From an uncultured Flavobacteriaceae bacterium (GTDB taxonomy: Bacteria > Bacteroidota > Bacteroidia > Flavobacteriales > Flavobacteriaceae), in contig CANKZG010000001.1 in the NCBI GenBank assembly GCA_947488435.1, positions 1,542,308-1,606,307 on the forward strand: a stretch of DNA of 64,000 bases, given 5' to 3'. Within the stretch, counting starts at the first letter, position 1. Every line of letters starts with the position of its first letter. This document shows, piece by piece, positions 44,970-54,029 of the stretch. Under the pieces are notes generated by a model. That model made no database searches, was not told where the DNA came from, and saw only the letters and a list, made by a program, of their open reading frames with translations. The translations under genes and the position numbers were made by a program.

Positions 44970-45030
44970 ATTGTGAGTTTTAAATTTGGAACAATGTACT
45001 TATACGATTAGAAGAAAAAAAATAATTTTT

Positions 45031-45050
45031 CTCTTCATTTACGAATTTCG
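45031..45050 (-). promoter_or_regulatory. operator-like motif upstream of the GG peptide gene
   Basis: On the leftward strand the site reads ATTCGTAAATGAAGAG. Its first ten bases are identical to the inverted repeat arm at 46836-46845. It lies about 60-80 bases upstream of the peptide start codon, a plausible activator position. See the finding on the shared motif. Confidence 0.5.
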
Positions 45051-45056
45051 ACATCA

Positions 45057-46724
45057 TTAATCCAGTTTATTCAATTGTTTCATGAAATAGGAAGGGTAAA
45101 TACCATGTTTTTTGTGAAAAAATTTTGAAAACGTTTCAGCACTTTTAAATCCTACTTCTCTTGCGATGGCATTAATTGTAAATTTTCTAAAAAGTTTATC
45201 TTCTGTTATTTTTTTTGTAGCAAAGTCTACACGCAATTCATTAATATAGGTTGTAAAACTTTTACTACGGTAATATTTAATAGTTTTAGATAAATAATTG
45301 GTGTTGGTTTTAAATTTTTTTGCAAGACTATTTAAGGATATTTCTCCATTAGTATAATGGTGGTTTTCTTCAAAATGTTCTAAGTTTTTTAGAATTTCAG
45401 TGGCAATTTTTTCCGGAACCTCCTGATTGGAGTTGCTTAATTGTTTGTGCTTTATTTTTTTAGGATTTTTTTGTTCATCTAAAAGTTTTTGAAACTTCTT
45501 TTTTAAACGCCTTTCCTTATTTACAATAAAACCAATAAATACAAGCGCAACGGCAGTTATTATGGTAAAAATTTGATTGAGGCGAAGTTTTTCATTTCTA
45601 AGTGAATCAATTAATATTTCTTTGTCTTCTATTAATTTAGGAGTGTCGTACTTGTGGGTAATATGTTTACTCAAATAGACTTGATTTGCGTTTAAAACAC
45701 TATCCACATGGATGAGTTTTTCTAAATATAAAAGTTGTGTCTTTGAATCTCCTAACTTTTTGTAGTAATCCTTAAGTAATAAATAAGCTCCTCTTGCTTC
45801 AGGATGAATGTCTTTGGTTTCCGTGAATATGGTATCTACTTTTTTTAAATATTGAATTCCAACTGCAGGTTTTTTATCTTGAAAGGCAAGCTCCCCTAAA
45901 TAGTAATAGCAGATTGCTAAATCTCTTTTTTCATTATTCTCAATGAAATAGGGAAGAGATTTTTCTATACTATCTTTGGAAACGGTGTAATTCTTCTTTA
46001 AAAACTCAACAACTCCCTGATTTAAACGAAACAAATTCATCATTTCGTCATGCTTTTCAGCTAAAGACAAGTTGATTCCCAAATGATTGTAATAGTAAGC
46101 CGAATCTAATTTCATTAAACCCGTGTAGGCGGTAGCTATGGAAAAAAGAGAATTAAGGTAATATTTGTTCCCCAGGTTATTAATATTGTTTCTATAAAAA
46201 GTTATATTATCCAAATGAATGTCGATAGATTCCCGGTAATCTCCAATTCTGTTTTTTAGAACCCCGATACCATGGCTACTGTCATAAACAAGCTCCAGAT
46301 TATCAAAGTTGTTACCATATTCATTAGCCTTTAAATAGTGATCCAGGGCTTTCTTAAAAGAACGCTCTAAGTAATATTGACTGCCGATGCGCAAATGAGC
46401 ATTTCCAGGATTAAAAGCATCTGGTTTTTTGGCGGTAAGCATAACAATACTATCATTAAAAAAAAGAGAGGCATGTTTTCCTGTGTTTAGAATGGAAAGA
46501 ATTTCATAACCGGTTACAATATTAAGCGTGTCTTTATTTAACCTAGCTTTTTTTAAATATGCTTCGCCATATGAAATACGTACGCTATCAATCCATGAAT
46601 CATTGATATTGATCAGCAATTCATCATAAGATAAAGTCACTAATGAATCTTTTTTTGATAGTGTTTCCTGACCAAATATTATTTGGACTAAGAAAAAGAT
46701 AAAGAGAAATATAAATTTTCTCAT
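45057..46724 (-). CDS. transmembrane TPR-AraC regulator (periplasmic sensor type)
   Basis: 555 residues. Signal peptide (MRKFIFLFIFFLVQIIFGQ), then about 340 residues of TPR-like helical repeats (for example IGSQYYLERSFKKALDHYLKANEYG and CYYYLGELAFQDKKPAVGIQYLKKVD), a single membrane helix at about 383-402 (LNQIFTIITAVALVFIGFIV), a basic linker, and a C-terminal AraC-type HTH domain (about 460-553; LNSLAKKFKTNTNYLSKTIKYYR and INAIAREVGFKSAETFSKFFHKKHGIYPSYF). Topology implies a periplasmic TPR sensor coupled to a cytoplasmic DNA-binding domain. It is upstream of, and co-oriented with, the GG peptide-protease pair, and five more paralogues follow at 52036-60982. Confidence 0.85.
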   Translation of the reverse strand: MRKFIFLFIFFLVQIIFGQETLSKKDSLVTLSYDELLININDSWIDSVRISYGEAYLKKARLNKDTLNIVTGYEILSILNTGKHASLFFNDSIVMLTAKKPDAFNPGNAHLRIGSQYYLERSFKKALDHYLKANEYGNNFDNLELVYDSSHGIGVLKNRIGDYRESIDIHLDNITFYRNNINNLGNKYYLNSLFSIATAYTGLMKLDSAYYYNHLGINLSLAEKHDEMMNLFRLNQGVVEFLKKNYTVSKDSIEKSLPYFIENNEKRDLAICYYYLGELAFQDKKPAVGIQYLKKVDTIFTETKDIHPEARGAYLLLKDYYKKLGDSKTQLLYLEKLIHVDSVLNANQVYLSKHITHKYDTPKLIEDKEILIDSLRNEKLRLNQIFTIITAVALVFIGFIVNKERRLKKKFQKLLDEQKNPKKIKHKQLSNSNQEVPEKIATEILKNLEHFEENHHYTNGEISLNSLAKKFKTNTNYLSKTIKYYRSKSFTTYINELRVDFATKKITEDKLFRKFTINAIAREVGFKSAETFSKFFHKKHGIYPSYFMKQLNKLD

Positions 46725-46820
46725 AGATGAAAATCTCCGGACATGTCTTCTAAAGACAGAAGTTAAAAATAGTCTCCTAAAATAAAACTATTCTACATAT
46801 TTACTATAATTTTTTTTAAA

Positions 46821-46867
46821 AAATGAAGACTCTTGATTCGTAAATAAAGACTCTATATTTACGAATC
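46821..46867. promoter_or_regulatory. inverted and direct repeats in the regulator/HTH intergenic region
   Basis: Perfect 11-bp inverted repeat GATTCGTAAAT (46835-46845) / ATTTACGAATC (46857-46867) with an 11-base spacer. Overlapping it is a direct repeat ATGAAGACTCT (46823-46833) and ATAAAGACTCT (46844-46854), exactly 21 bases apart, the half-site spacing typical of AraC-family operators. It sits between the leftward regulator and the rightward HTH gene, so it may control both. Confidence 0.65.
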
Positions 46868-46955
46868 ACGGAAATAACTGTTTGAATTTGATGAGCTGGG
46901 AGTATAGTTTTACCTCATAAGAATTGTAAAAATAATCTAAATAAAACATTTTATT

Positions 46956-47285
46956 ATGCCATCTATTAAAAGTCTCGAACGATTACAAAAGTTACATATC
47001 TTAATTCAGCAGGAATGTACAGGTAGTCCTTGCGAATTAGCAGAACGAATGTACATAAGTACAAGACTAGTACATCTCTTGATAGAACAATTAAAGGATT
47101 TTAATGCAAATATTGAATATGATAGAAGTAGGAAAACATATGTGTATCGGAACTCTTTTGATCTTAACATTAATATTTCTATTTCTATTACAAATGATGA
47201 GACAACCACTGAAATAATTAAGGCAAATTGTTCGAATCAAAAAAGTAAGATTAAAAGAATTGAAAACAATCTTAGAAGTGCTTAA
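46956..47285 (+). CDS. small HTH-domain protein
   Basis: 109 residues. The first about 75 form a winged-helix pattern (SLERLQKLHILIQQECTGSPCELAERMYISTRLVHLLIEQLKDFNANIEYDRSRKTYVYR), resembling HTH_11/DeoR-type N-termini. The remaining tail has strands (INISISITND) and a basic end. Proteins of this kind often head bacteriocin-type peptide clusters in flavobacteria. It is divergent from the TPR-AraC gene and shares the operator region. Confidence 0.7.
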   Translation: MPSIKSLERLQKLHILIQQECTGSPCELAERMYISTRLVHLLIEQLKDFNANIEYDRSRKTYVYRNSFDLNINISISITNDETTTEIIKANCSNQKSKIKRIENNLRSA

Positions 47286-47291
47286 TATTTC

Positions 47292-47489
47292 ATGAAATTA
47301 AAGGAGTTTATCAAAAGTAGTATTTTCAATTTGTTGGGGATTATTGTAATGAATACGATTCTTTCTTTCCTTATTATTACGGATATAAATTTTTATGAGT
47401 TTTTAAAAATTCAGCTAAACTTGTCTTGGATATTCATCTTGTGTGCGGTTTTGATTACCATAATAATTCAAATGTACTTTAAGCATTGA
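47292..47489 (+). CDS. small two-helix membrane protein
   Basis: 65 residues with two membrane helices (about 12-30 and 44-62) and a short polar loop. It follows the HTH gene by 6 bases, so it is probably co-transcribed. A role as immunity protein for a neighbouring peptide is possible but unproven. Confidence 0.55.
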   Translation: MKLKEFIKSSIFNLLGIIVMNTILSFLIITDINFYEFLKIQLNLSWIFILCAVLITIIIQMYFKH

Positions 47490-47859
47490 AGGTGTAAAGT
47501 AGAAGAGCAATCTAACAATTTTGCATGCTCGAAAGTTTCATTAAACAAAGTTTAGTGAAAATCATGGCAACTATGCTGCTTCATCTATATGATTAAAACA
47601 AAAATTCTGTCCATTTTTCACAAGCGCATTTAATACGATTACAGCATACAACCTTCAAAATAGTAGGTCTAGAAATTTTATAAAAAAGCAATTTGTTTTA
47701 CGACTAGAATATTTTTAGGAAAATGATTCCCTGCAAGGTTTTTGCAGTGAGCTGGGTTAGTTTAGCGGTAATAATAAAGTAGGTGCGCAATACTTTACTA
47801 TATGAAAGCGGAAGCCGAAAAGCTTATGGGAATAGAGTAGGCAATGTTAAATTAAATTT
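47490..47859. other. 370-base region without a supported gene
   Basis: AT-rich spacer upstream of the two bacteriocin-like genes. It contains a weak inverted repeat AAAGTA-N9-TACTTT (around 47777-47797) and a 23-codon frame at 47525 that I do not accept as a gene. It should hold the promoter of the peptide genes, but no TAnnTTTG box is clear. Confidence 0.4.
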
Positions 47860-48069
47860 ATGAAAACAATAGAATTAGAAGTAATGGAAGTTACCAATGG
47901 GGGAGTTTCATGTGGCGGCGGTGTAGGTGCTGCTGTTGGAATAACTGTTGGATTAACCATTTTAGCAGTAGCTACTGGAGGTGTTGGTTTGGCGATTGGC
48001 GCTATTTTCTCTTTTGGAGGAGGGAGTATTTTATCAGTAGGAAATTGTAGAAATCGAAATTTTCAGTAA
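47860..48069 (+). CDS. GG-leader class II bacteriocin-like peptide 1
   Basis: 69 residues with a 15-residue leader (MKTIELEVMEVTNGG) ending in the double glycine cut by C39 peptidases. The predicted mature part of 54 residues starts VSCGGGVGAAVG, is rich in Gly/Ala/Val with GxxxG-type spacing, and has cysteines near both ends (core positions 3 and 48), which could form a disulfide. It resembles two-peptide (class IIb) bacteriocins. The second peptide gene follows 18 bases later and the matching exporter is at 49797. Confidence 0.75.
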   Translation: MKTIELEVMEVTNGGVSCGGGVGAAVGITVGLTILAVATGGVGLAIGAIFSFGGGSILSVGNCRNRNFQ

Positions 48070-48087
48070 ACTTTAATTAAAATAATT

Positions 48088-48282
48088 ATGAAAACAATAG
48101 AAATAGAAAAATTAGAAGAAATATCCGGAGGAGGATTTTGGGGTGGACTTTGTGGAGGTTTGGCCGTAGTTCGCGGAGGAGCTGCAATAGCTTTAGCATT
48201 AGGTGCTACCGTTCCAGGGCTAAACGTTGTAACGGGCTTGGCTCTAGTAAGTTGTGGAATTTGGGCAATTTCCCAAGCCTAA
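48088..48282 (+). CDS. GG-leader class II bacteriocin-like peptide 2
   Basis: 64 residues with leader MKTIEIEKLEEISGG, nearly the same as in peptide 1. The mature 49 residues begin GFWGGLCGGLAVVRGG and contain two cysteines (core positions 7 and 41), GxxxG motifs and a hydrophobic C-terminal part. The pairing of two related but different Gly-rich peptides is typical of class IIb bacteriocins. A hairpin follows at 48297-48330. Confidence 0.75.
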   Translation: MKTIEIEKLEEISGGGFWGGLCGGLAVVRGGAAIALALGATVPGLNVVTGLALVSCGIWAISQA

Positions 48283-48296
48283 TCTGATGATTAATG

Positions 48297-48330
48297 ATAA
48301 AGTGTATATTATTTAATATACACTTTATTT
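48297..48330 (+). terminator. hairpin after the bacteriocin-like genes
   Basis: Perfect 14-bp stem (ATAAAGTGTATATT / AATATACACTTTAT) with loop ATTT, followed by TT then A/T-rich sequence. It could stop most transcripts after the peptide genes and let a fraction continue into the export genes. Confidence 0.65.
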
Positions 48331-48349
48331 AAAATTTTAAAAAATTGAT

Positions 48350-48529
48350 ATGAAATCGAAATACAACCTTCTTAAGAAATATCTTCTTTTTTCGTCTGGT
48401 TTATTAGTGATTTTTTTAGGAGTAAAAACTCTTTTTTTTCCAAATTTAGATTCAAAATTGATACCTTTTCTTCTAATAATTTTGCTTCTATTTTTAGGTT
48501 TCTTTGAAGAAGAATTCAAAAATAAATAA
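48350..48529 (+). CDS. small two-helix membrane protein, immunity candidate
   Basis: 59-residue frame from ATG 48350 to TAA 48527-48529. A basic N-terminus (MKSKYNLLKKY) is followed by two hydrophobic segments (LLFSSGLLVIFLGVKTLFF, and LIPFLLIILLLFLGFF) and an acidic end (EEEFKNK). It lies between the peptide genes and the export genes, the usual place of a bacteriocin immunity protein. No homologous family is recognised. Confidence 0.55.
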   Translation: MKSKYNLLKKYLLFSSGLLVIFLGVKTLFFPNLDSKLIPFLLIILLLFLGFFEEEFKNK

Positions 48530-48596
48530 TGCTTTGTCTTATTTGCTAAAATTACGGATACAATAAATTAGAGCATTAACATATGAGGTAGTGGCT

Positions 48597-49283
48597 ATGA
48601 AAATACTTTCAATTATTATTTTAAACTTAGGTATAAATACAAATAATATGTTCGATAAAAATTATAAATTATTCTTGATACTATGCGTGATAGCTTTTCT
48701 GTTTTCCGAAATATCAATAGCTATATTAGATATTAATCAGCTGATATATAATGACTTGATTTATGGTTTATCAGAAGATAGAGTAAACGAATTGTTTGCC
48801 GAAACAAGAAAATGGCAATACATAGGTTATATTTTAATACCTCTTCTTCTATATTTAAAGACCAATTTAATCGCAGGAATTTTAAGCTTAGGAACCTTTT
48901 TATTTAATCGTAAAGTTGCATACCGCAAATTGTGGAATATAGTGCTAAAGGCAGAATTCATTTTTGTCTTTGTAATCATTATTAAACCCATTTTTATACA
49001 TTTTTTTGTTCCCGATTATTCGCTTACTAATATTCAAATTTTTTACCCTTTATCCTTACTAAGCATATTAGGTTCAGAAAATTTAGATCCGTGGTTTCAA
49101 TATCCTTTGCAGGTTATCAACGTATTCGAACTGGTTTATTGGATTGTCTTAGCCTTTTTATTAGATAAGGCGCTTAAGGCGGAAAAGGGAAATCCTGGTA
49201 TTAAAATAGTAGCAGCAAGTTATGGACCAGCATTACTAATATGGGTAGTATCGATAATGTTCTTTACGCTAAACATAAGCTAA
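48597..49283 (+). CDS. polytopic membrane protein of the peptide cluster
   Basis: About 228 residues from ATG 48597 (a GAGG lies 8 bases upstream; GTG 48591 and ATG 48648 are alternatives). Five or so membrane helices, e.g. LFLILCVIAFLFSEISIAIL, YIGYILIPLLLYLKTNLIAGILSLGTF, FVFVIIIKPIFIHFFV and VFELVYWIVLAFLLDKAL. No catalytic motif is seen. It ends 2 bases before the redoxin gene and is probably part of the export or immunity machinery. Confidence 0.65.
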   Translation: MKILSIIILNLGINTNNMFDKNYKLFLILCVIAFLFSEISIAILDINQLIYNDLIYGLSEDRVNELFAETRKWQYIGYILIPLLLYLKTNLIAGILSLGTFLFNRKVAYRKLWNIVLKAEFIFVFVIIIKPIFIHFFVPDYSLTNIQIFYPLSLLSILGSENLDPWFQYPLQVINVFELVYWIVLAFLLDKALKAEKGNPGIKIVAASYGPALLIWVVSIMFFTLNIS

Positions 49284-49285
49284 AT

Positions 49286-49810
49286 ATGAGAAAAACAGTT
49301 AAGATAGGACTTTTATGGATACCATTGGCGTTAATTATCTTTATAGGATATGGGGTCTTCGTTAAAATAGAAAAGAAAAAGGATGTGGCGGATCGAATAA
49401 GTAGTTTACCAAATTTTAAGCTGTTAGATGTCGAAGGAAGGTATTTTGCTAAAAAGAATTTAGAACCGGCCAAAAATACTATTATATTATATTTTAATAG
49501 TGAGTGTCATTTCTGCCAAGATGAGGCAAGAGAAATCACAACAAATATTGAAAAGTTTGAGGAAGCACAACTATTGTTTATCTCTGCTGAAAAAAAAGAG
49601 CAAATCAAGAATTTTGCAGCAAACTATAAGCTTTTGAATTGGCGGAATGTAAAATTTCTTCAGGACAGTACTGGTAGTTTTGCGAAGACAATAGATTTAG
49701 CAACAATTCCTTCTGTATTAATTTATGACAAGGAAGAACAGCTACTGCAAAAATTGCAAGGATTGGTAAAAACAAAAACTTTATTAGCCATTTTAAATGA
49801 TGAAAAATAA
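49286..49810 (+). CDS. membrane-anchored thioredoxin-like redoxin
   Basis: 174 residues from ATG 49286 (MRKTVKIGLLWIPLALIIFIGYGVFV anchor). The periplasmic thioredoxin fold has the redox pair CHFC in LYFNSECHFCQDEAREI and the cis-proline strand TIPSVLIYDKEEQLLQ. It is similar to the TlpA/AhpC-TSA type seen with bacteriocin exporters. A likely job is to form or keep in order disulfides of the two-cysteine peptides encoded upstream. Its end overlaps the exporter gene by 14 bases. Confidence 0.8.
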   Translation: MRKTVKIGLLWIPLALIIFIGYGVFVKIEKKKDVADRISSLPNFKLLDVEGRYFAKKNLEPAKNTIILYFNSECHFCQDEAREITTNIEKFEEAQLLFISAEKKEQIKNFAANYKLLNWRNVKFLQDSTGSFAKTIDLATIPSVLIYDKEEQLLQKLQGLVKTKTLLAILNDEK

Positions 49811-51983
49811 GCAAGCATTAGAAAAGAAGTTAGTACTTCAATTAGATCAAACCGATTGTGGAGTAGCCTGTCTACTTACTCTGATTCAATACTATGGAGG
49901 TGTAAATTCAATAGAGAAGCTAAGAGAGTTAAGTGGAACCAATAAAGAGGGCACTACATTATTAGGGCTATATCAGGCAGCAAATAAATTAGGTTTAACA
50001 GCCGAAGGATGTGAAGCCGATATTCAGGCGCTAATTGAACATAAGCGTCCTGTTATCTTACATGTAATTTTACCCAATAATTTACAACACTATGTGGTAT
50101 GTTTTGGGCATGATGCTATAAAAAAAGTGTTTTATATCGGAGATCCCGCAAAAGGTTTGACAACCTATACAGAAGAAGAGTTAAATAAAGTGTGGAAAAG
50201 TAAAACATGTCTTACGTTAGAGCCTAATGAAAGTTTTATTCAGGCCGAAGAAGTTACATTGAATAAAAAAAAGTGGTTTCTAAATTTAATAAGAGAGGAT
50301 AAACTTTTACTGGTATACAGTGTTGTTTTGGGTTTAATTATTGCTACATTAGGAATGGTCATGGCGATATTTTCGCAAAAATTAATAGATGATATATTGC
50401 CTTCTAATAATTTATCGAAGCTAGCAACCGGAATCGTTTTGGTAGGTTTTTTATTAATAGTTAGAGTTGGTCTTGGAAACCTGAGAGAATATTTTTTATT
50501 GCGACAAACAAAAGACTTTAATAATCGCATAATTGATAGTTTTTTTGGATCGTTGTTACGACTTCCCAAATCCTTTTTTGATACTCGAAAAATCGGAGAA
50601 TTAGTAGCGCGTCTAAATGATACTCAACGTATTCAGCGTGTTATTAGAACGGTAGCAGGAGATATTGTTATTGATGCTCTTGTGGTGCTTATATCTTTCG
50701 GGTTTTTATTCTTCTATTCCTGGAAAACGGGAATTATAGCGTTAATCAGTTTACCTTTCTATTTTTATGTATTATATCGTTTTAATAACAAGATTATAAA
50801 GGCGCAAAGAGAAACCATGCAAGGTTATGCTTATAGTGAAAGCAATTTTATTTCAACAATGCAAGGTATCTCCGCTATCAAGAATACAAACAAACAAGGT
50901 GTTTTTCAGCAACTTAATCAGCTTATATATGGTGCCTTTCAAGAAAAGGCCTTTGAATTGGGAACCATAAATGTTCGCTTGTCTTTAATTTCCGGAACAT
51001 TTGGCGTATTGTTTTTGATAACGATTCTTATTTTTAACACCCTATCTGTATTTCATGGGAAACTTCAGTTGGGTGAGCTAATGGCAATATTGGGAATAGC
51101 CGGTAGTTTATTACCTGCAATTGCTAATTTAGCGTTGATAACTATTCCAATAAACGAAGCTAAAGTCGCTTTCAATAGAATGTTCGAATTTGCTTCTGCA
51201 AAAAAAGAAACTAGCGGAAGTCGACAGGTTTCCGATTTTTATTCCTTAAAAGTAGAGCGATTATCATTTAGATTTCCAGGTCGAAAAAAAATATTAGAAA
51301 ATGTTGATTTCAGTTTGCGTAAAGGAGAGTGTATAGCTGTTGTTGGAGAAAGTGGTGCTGGTAAAAGTACCTTAGGACAAATTATACAGCGACTGTACGG
51401 TTATGAAGACGGTAGTATATTAGTTAACTCCAAAATTCCTTTAAATGAAGTTCACTTAGAAGATTGGCGAAATATTATTGGTGTTATACCTCAAGAAGTG
51501 AATATTTTTAATGGAACTATTTTGGATAATATATTATTAGGCCAAGAGGATAAAATTGAGGATGTAGTAAAGTTTTGTCGTGATCAAGGTTTTGAAAGGT
51601 TTATTGAGCAACTTCCTCAAGGATATGCTACTATAGTAGGGGAGGAAGGAATAAATCTTTCGGGAGGACAAAAGCAAATAATTGCTTTTATAAGAGCTTT
51701 ATACCGGAAACCTCAGATATTAATATTGGATGAAGCTACTGCCGCTTTAGATCGAAATACAGAAAAGTTTATTTTGGAACTCTTACAGGAACTAAAGGGG
51801 GATTTAGCTATCTTCTTAATTTCTCACCGTTTGCAGTCACTAAAAAATCTTGCAGATGAAATACTTATTTTAGAAGAAGGAAAAATTTCAGCTAAAGGAA
51901 ATCATGAAGTATTAATGCAAACAACGAACTTCTATTCCGATTATTGGAAAGAAATAAATAATGAGGTTTTGTATGCCTCTTAA
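49797..51983 (+). CDS. C39 peptidase-containing ABC exporter (PCAT)
   Basis: 728 residues in three parts. N-terminal C39 cysteine peptidase (about 10-135): C21 in LDQTDCGVACLL, H98 in LQHYVV and D116 in YIGDPAKG; it cuts leaders after Gly-Gly. A six-helix ABC membrane domain (about 165-450). A C-terminal ATPase with Walker A GESGAGKST, signature LSGGQKQ, Walker B ILILDEA and a switch His in LISHRLQ. It should process and export the GG peptides at 47860 and 48088, perhaps also the one at 44784. No dedicated HlyD adaptor is adjacent; the adaptor at 41742 belongs to another operon. Confidence 0.93.
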   Translation: MMKNKQALEKKLVLQLDQTDCGVACLLTLIQYYGGVNSIEKLRELSGTNKEGTTLLGLYQAANKLGLTAEGCEADIQALIEHKRPVILHVILPNNLQHYVVCFGHDAIKKVFYIGDPAKGLTTYTEEELNKVWKSKTCLTLEPNESFIQAEEVTLNKKKWFLNLIREDKLLLVYSVVLGLIIATLGMVMAIFSQKLIDDILPSNNLSKLATGIVLVGFLLIVRVGLGNLREYFLLRQTKDFNNRIIDSFFGSLLRLPKSFFDTRKIGELVARLNDTQRIQRVIRTVAGDIVIDALVVLISFGFLFFYSWKTGIIALISLPFYFYVLYRFNNKIIKAQRETMQGYAYSESNFISTMQGISAIKNTNKQGVFQQLNQLIYGAFQEKAFELGTINVRLSLISGTFGVLFLITILIFNTLSVFHGKLQLGELMAILGIAGSLLPAIANLALITIPINEAKVAFNRMFEFASAKKETSGSRQVSDFYSLKVERLSFRFPGRKKILENVDFSLRKGECIAVVGESGAGKSTLGQIIQRLYGYEDGSILVNSKIPLNEVHLEDWRNIIGVIPQEVNIFNGTILDNILLGQEDKIEDVVKFCRDQGFERFIEQLPQGYATIVGEEGINLSGGQKQIIAFIRALYRKPQILILDEATAALDRNTEKFILELLQELKGDLAIFLISHRLQSLKNLADEILILEEGKISAKGNHEVLMQTTNFYSDYWKEINNEVLYAS

Positions 51984-52035
51984 ACAAACCAGGACGTTGA
52001 ATAAATTATATACTCATATTACTTAGGTTGTTGAT

Positions 52036-53739
52036 TTAAGCCTCTTTTTTGTTGAGCTGTTTTATAAAATAAGACGGATAAATCCCTGTTTGTTTATAAA
52101 ATGCTTTGGAAAAGGATTCTGCACTATTAAAACCCACCTCATGAGCAATAGATTTGATATCATATTTTCGAAATTGGGTATCTTCTTTTAATTTTTGAAT
52201 GGCATATTGAACTCGGAGTTCATTGATGTAAGAACTGAAATTTTGGTTTTTAAGATGATTTATAATTTTTGATAGGTAGTTACTGTTAGTGTTTAACATT
52301 TTAGACATTTTACTGAGAGAGATTGAATTGTCTAGAAATTCTTTTTCAATTTCGAATAACTCTATTTTTGAAACTAGTTCTTTCACCAGTTTTTTAGAAA
52401 GTATAGTCGATGTTTTTTTAACGATTTTATCGTTGGAGATATCATCATTTAATAGTTTTTCATATCTTTTTTTATACAAAACCCGCTTTCTTGCGTAGTA
52501 AAAGGTTAAGATGACAGAAAGTCCTAGCAGAGCAAATAACAAATAGAGACCTTTTGAAAATATTATGTTTTTTGACTTTAGGATTTGGATTAAAGATTCT
52601 TTCTCTAATAAGAGTTGAGGTTGATCGAATTTATTGGAAATCGTTTTCTGAACACCTTTAAGGTTTAACCTAAGCTGATCATTATATGCGATTCTTTTTT
52701 CTAAATAAAAAAGCTGCTGATTTATATTGTCTGTTTTTTTGAAGTAATTATTTAGTAACTCATAGGTTTCAGCAAAGTCAGGACTGATATGCTCCTTTAC
52801 TGTTATTATTGAATCTACTTGTTTAAAATAATCTACAGCTTTAGAAAAGTATTTTTTTTTATTTAAAATTTTACCTTTGTAAAGGTATGCGTATGCCAAG
52901 TTTAAACTATCATTAATTTCTATAAGTAACGGAATAGATTTAGTAAGACTATCGTTAGACTTGGCATAGTTTTGCATATTATAGAGATTTATACCTTCAA
53001 TAACAAGAAAGGGTGCATAATAATCTATTTTATTATTATTCAAAGCGATATTGATGCCAAGTGAAGTATAGGTTGCAGCTGAATCCAGCTTTCCATTTTC
53101 TCGAAATGAAATAGCTAAAGAACTTATGCTTGTCAAGTAATAATCTAAATCTTCCTTAATAGTTTTATTGGCATTTGCAAATTTATAATTGTCTTTATAA
53201 AGTTCCAATGCATCTTCATTTTCACCTATTAGCTTTTTAATTATTGCAATATTATTCCTTGTTATAAAGTAGAGTTCCGAATCAGTCTTTTTATCAATGT
53301 AATCAGCTCCATTTGCAAAATTCTCAATAGCATTTTTAAAATCATTTTTTTCATAATAAAGATCACCCTTTTGCATATAGCCAAGAACTGGGTAATCTAA
53401 ATAATCTTTATTCAAGCTACCCTCAATAATACTATCAGTATAGGCTAGAGAAGTTTCAAAATCATTATACAACGATAAGTAATAATAGCCATCTAAAATT
53501 TTAAATTCGTTAGACTCAATTTTTGCTTTCTTTAGAAACGCCATAGCATAGACATTTATCAGAGTTGAGTCATTTTCCAAATCTATAATTTTATTCTTCA
53601 GAAATTCATAGTCTTTTAGTACCAGTGAATCTTGTTCTTGACCATTAAGACAGGTTATAAAGAAGAATGACAATCCAAAGAAAAGGATTTTGATGATATA
53701 GCTTTTAACATGAAAAATTGGTTTAATCTGAAATTCCAT
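52036..53739 (-). CDS. transmembrane TPR-AraC regulator
   Basis: 567 residues with the same plan as the gene at 45057: export signal (IIKILFFGLSFFFITCLNGQ), TPR-like repeats to about 350, one membrane helix (GLYLLFALLGLSVILTFYYA, about 397-416), and an AraC HTH domain at the C-terminus. The HTH end (FRKYDIKSIAHEVGFNSAESFSKAFYKQTGIYPSYFIKQLNK) is almost identical to that of the four-gene array. It is convergent with the exporter gene and separated from the array by 379 bases that hold a gene relic. A partial copy of the operator-like motif lies 14 bases before its start. Confidence 0.83.
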   Translation of the reverse strand: MEFQIKPIFHVKSYIIKILFFGLSFFFITCLNGQEQDSLVLKDYEFLKNKIIDLENDSTLINVYAMAFLKKAKIESNEFKILDGYYYLSLYNDFETSLAYTDSIIEGSLNKDYLDYPVLGYMQKGDLYYEKNDFKNAIENFANGADYIDKKTDSELYFITRNNIAIIKKLIGENEDALELYKDNYKFANANKTIKEDLDYYLTSISSLAISFRENGKLDSAATYTSLGINIALNNNKIDYYAPFLVIEGINLYNMQNYAKSNDSLTKSIPLLIEINDSLNLAYAYLYKGKILNKKKYFSKAVDYFKQVDSIITVKEHISPDFAETYELLNNYFKKTDNINQQLFYLEKRIAYNDQLRLNLKGVQKTISNKFDQPQLLLEKESLIQILKSKNIIFSKGLYLLFALLGLSVILTFYYARKRVLYKKRYEKLLNDDISNDKIVKKTSTILSKKLVKELVSKIELFEIEKEFLDNSISLSKMSKMLNTNSNYLSKIINHLKNQNFSSYINELRVQYAIQKLKEDTQFRKYDIKSIAHEVGFNSAESFSKAFYKQTGIYPSYFIKQLNKKEA

Positions 53740-53752
53740 GAATCATTGATTA

Positions 53753-53770
53753 ATTTGTAAATAAAGTTCT
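53753..53770. promoter_or_regulatory. partial operator-like motif before the TPR-AraC gene
   Basis: ATTTGTAAATAAAG differs at one base in its first fourteen from ATTCGTAAATAAAG at 46836-46849. It is on the strand opposite to the nearby gene and close to its start, so a repressive or autoregulatory role is conceivable. Confidence 0.35.
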
Positions 53771-54029
53771 TTTTATTAAAATCAATAGTTTTTAAGACTA
53801 CATTAATTTTTAGTCCATTGTATTATTATATTATAGGTACTGTTAAATATTTTAACTATACATTTTTTAATAAATCTCCTTAAGTTTTTTGCTTGCTATA
53901 GTTTTTTAACTCAAATGGAATTTATTGGGATGAAATAAAGTGATTGATTTATCGAAAGTATAATTCTTGATTTTAAATTAGCGTTTTTTTCTAATTAGCT
54001 TTTCTTTTTATTAAAGCAAAATGAGTGTG

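Noticed and set aside
47525-47596. 23-codon frame (MLESFIKQSLVKIM...) in the spacer before the bacteriocin-like genes
   Set aside because: Too short, no start signal, no similarity to the nearby peptides and no GG leader.
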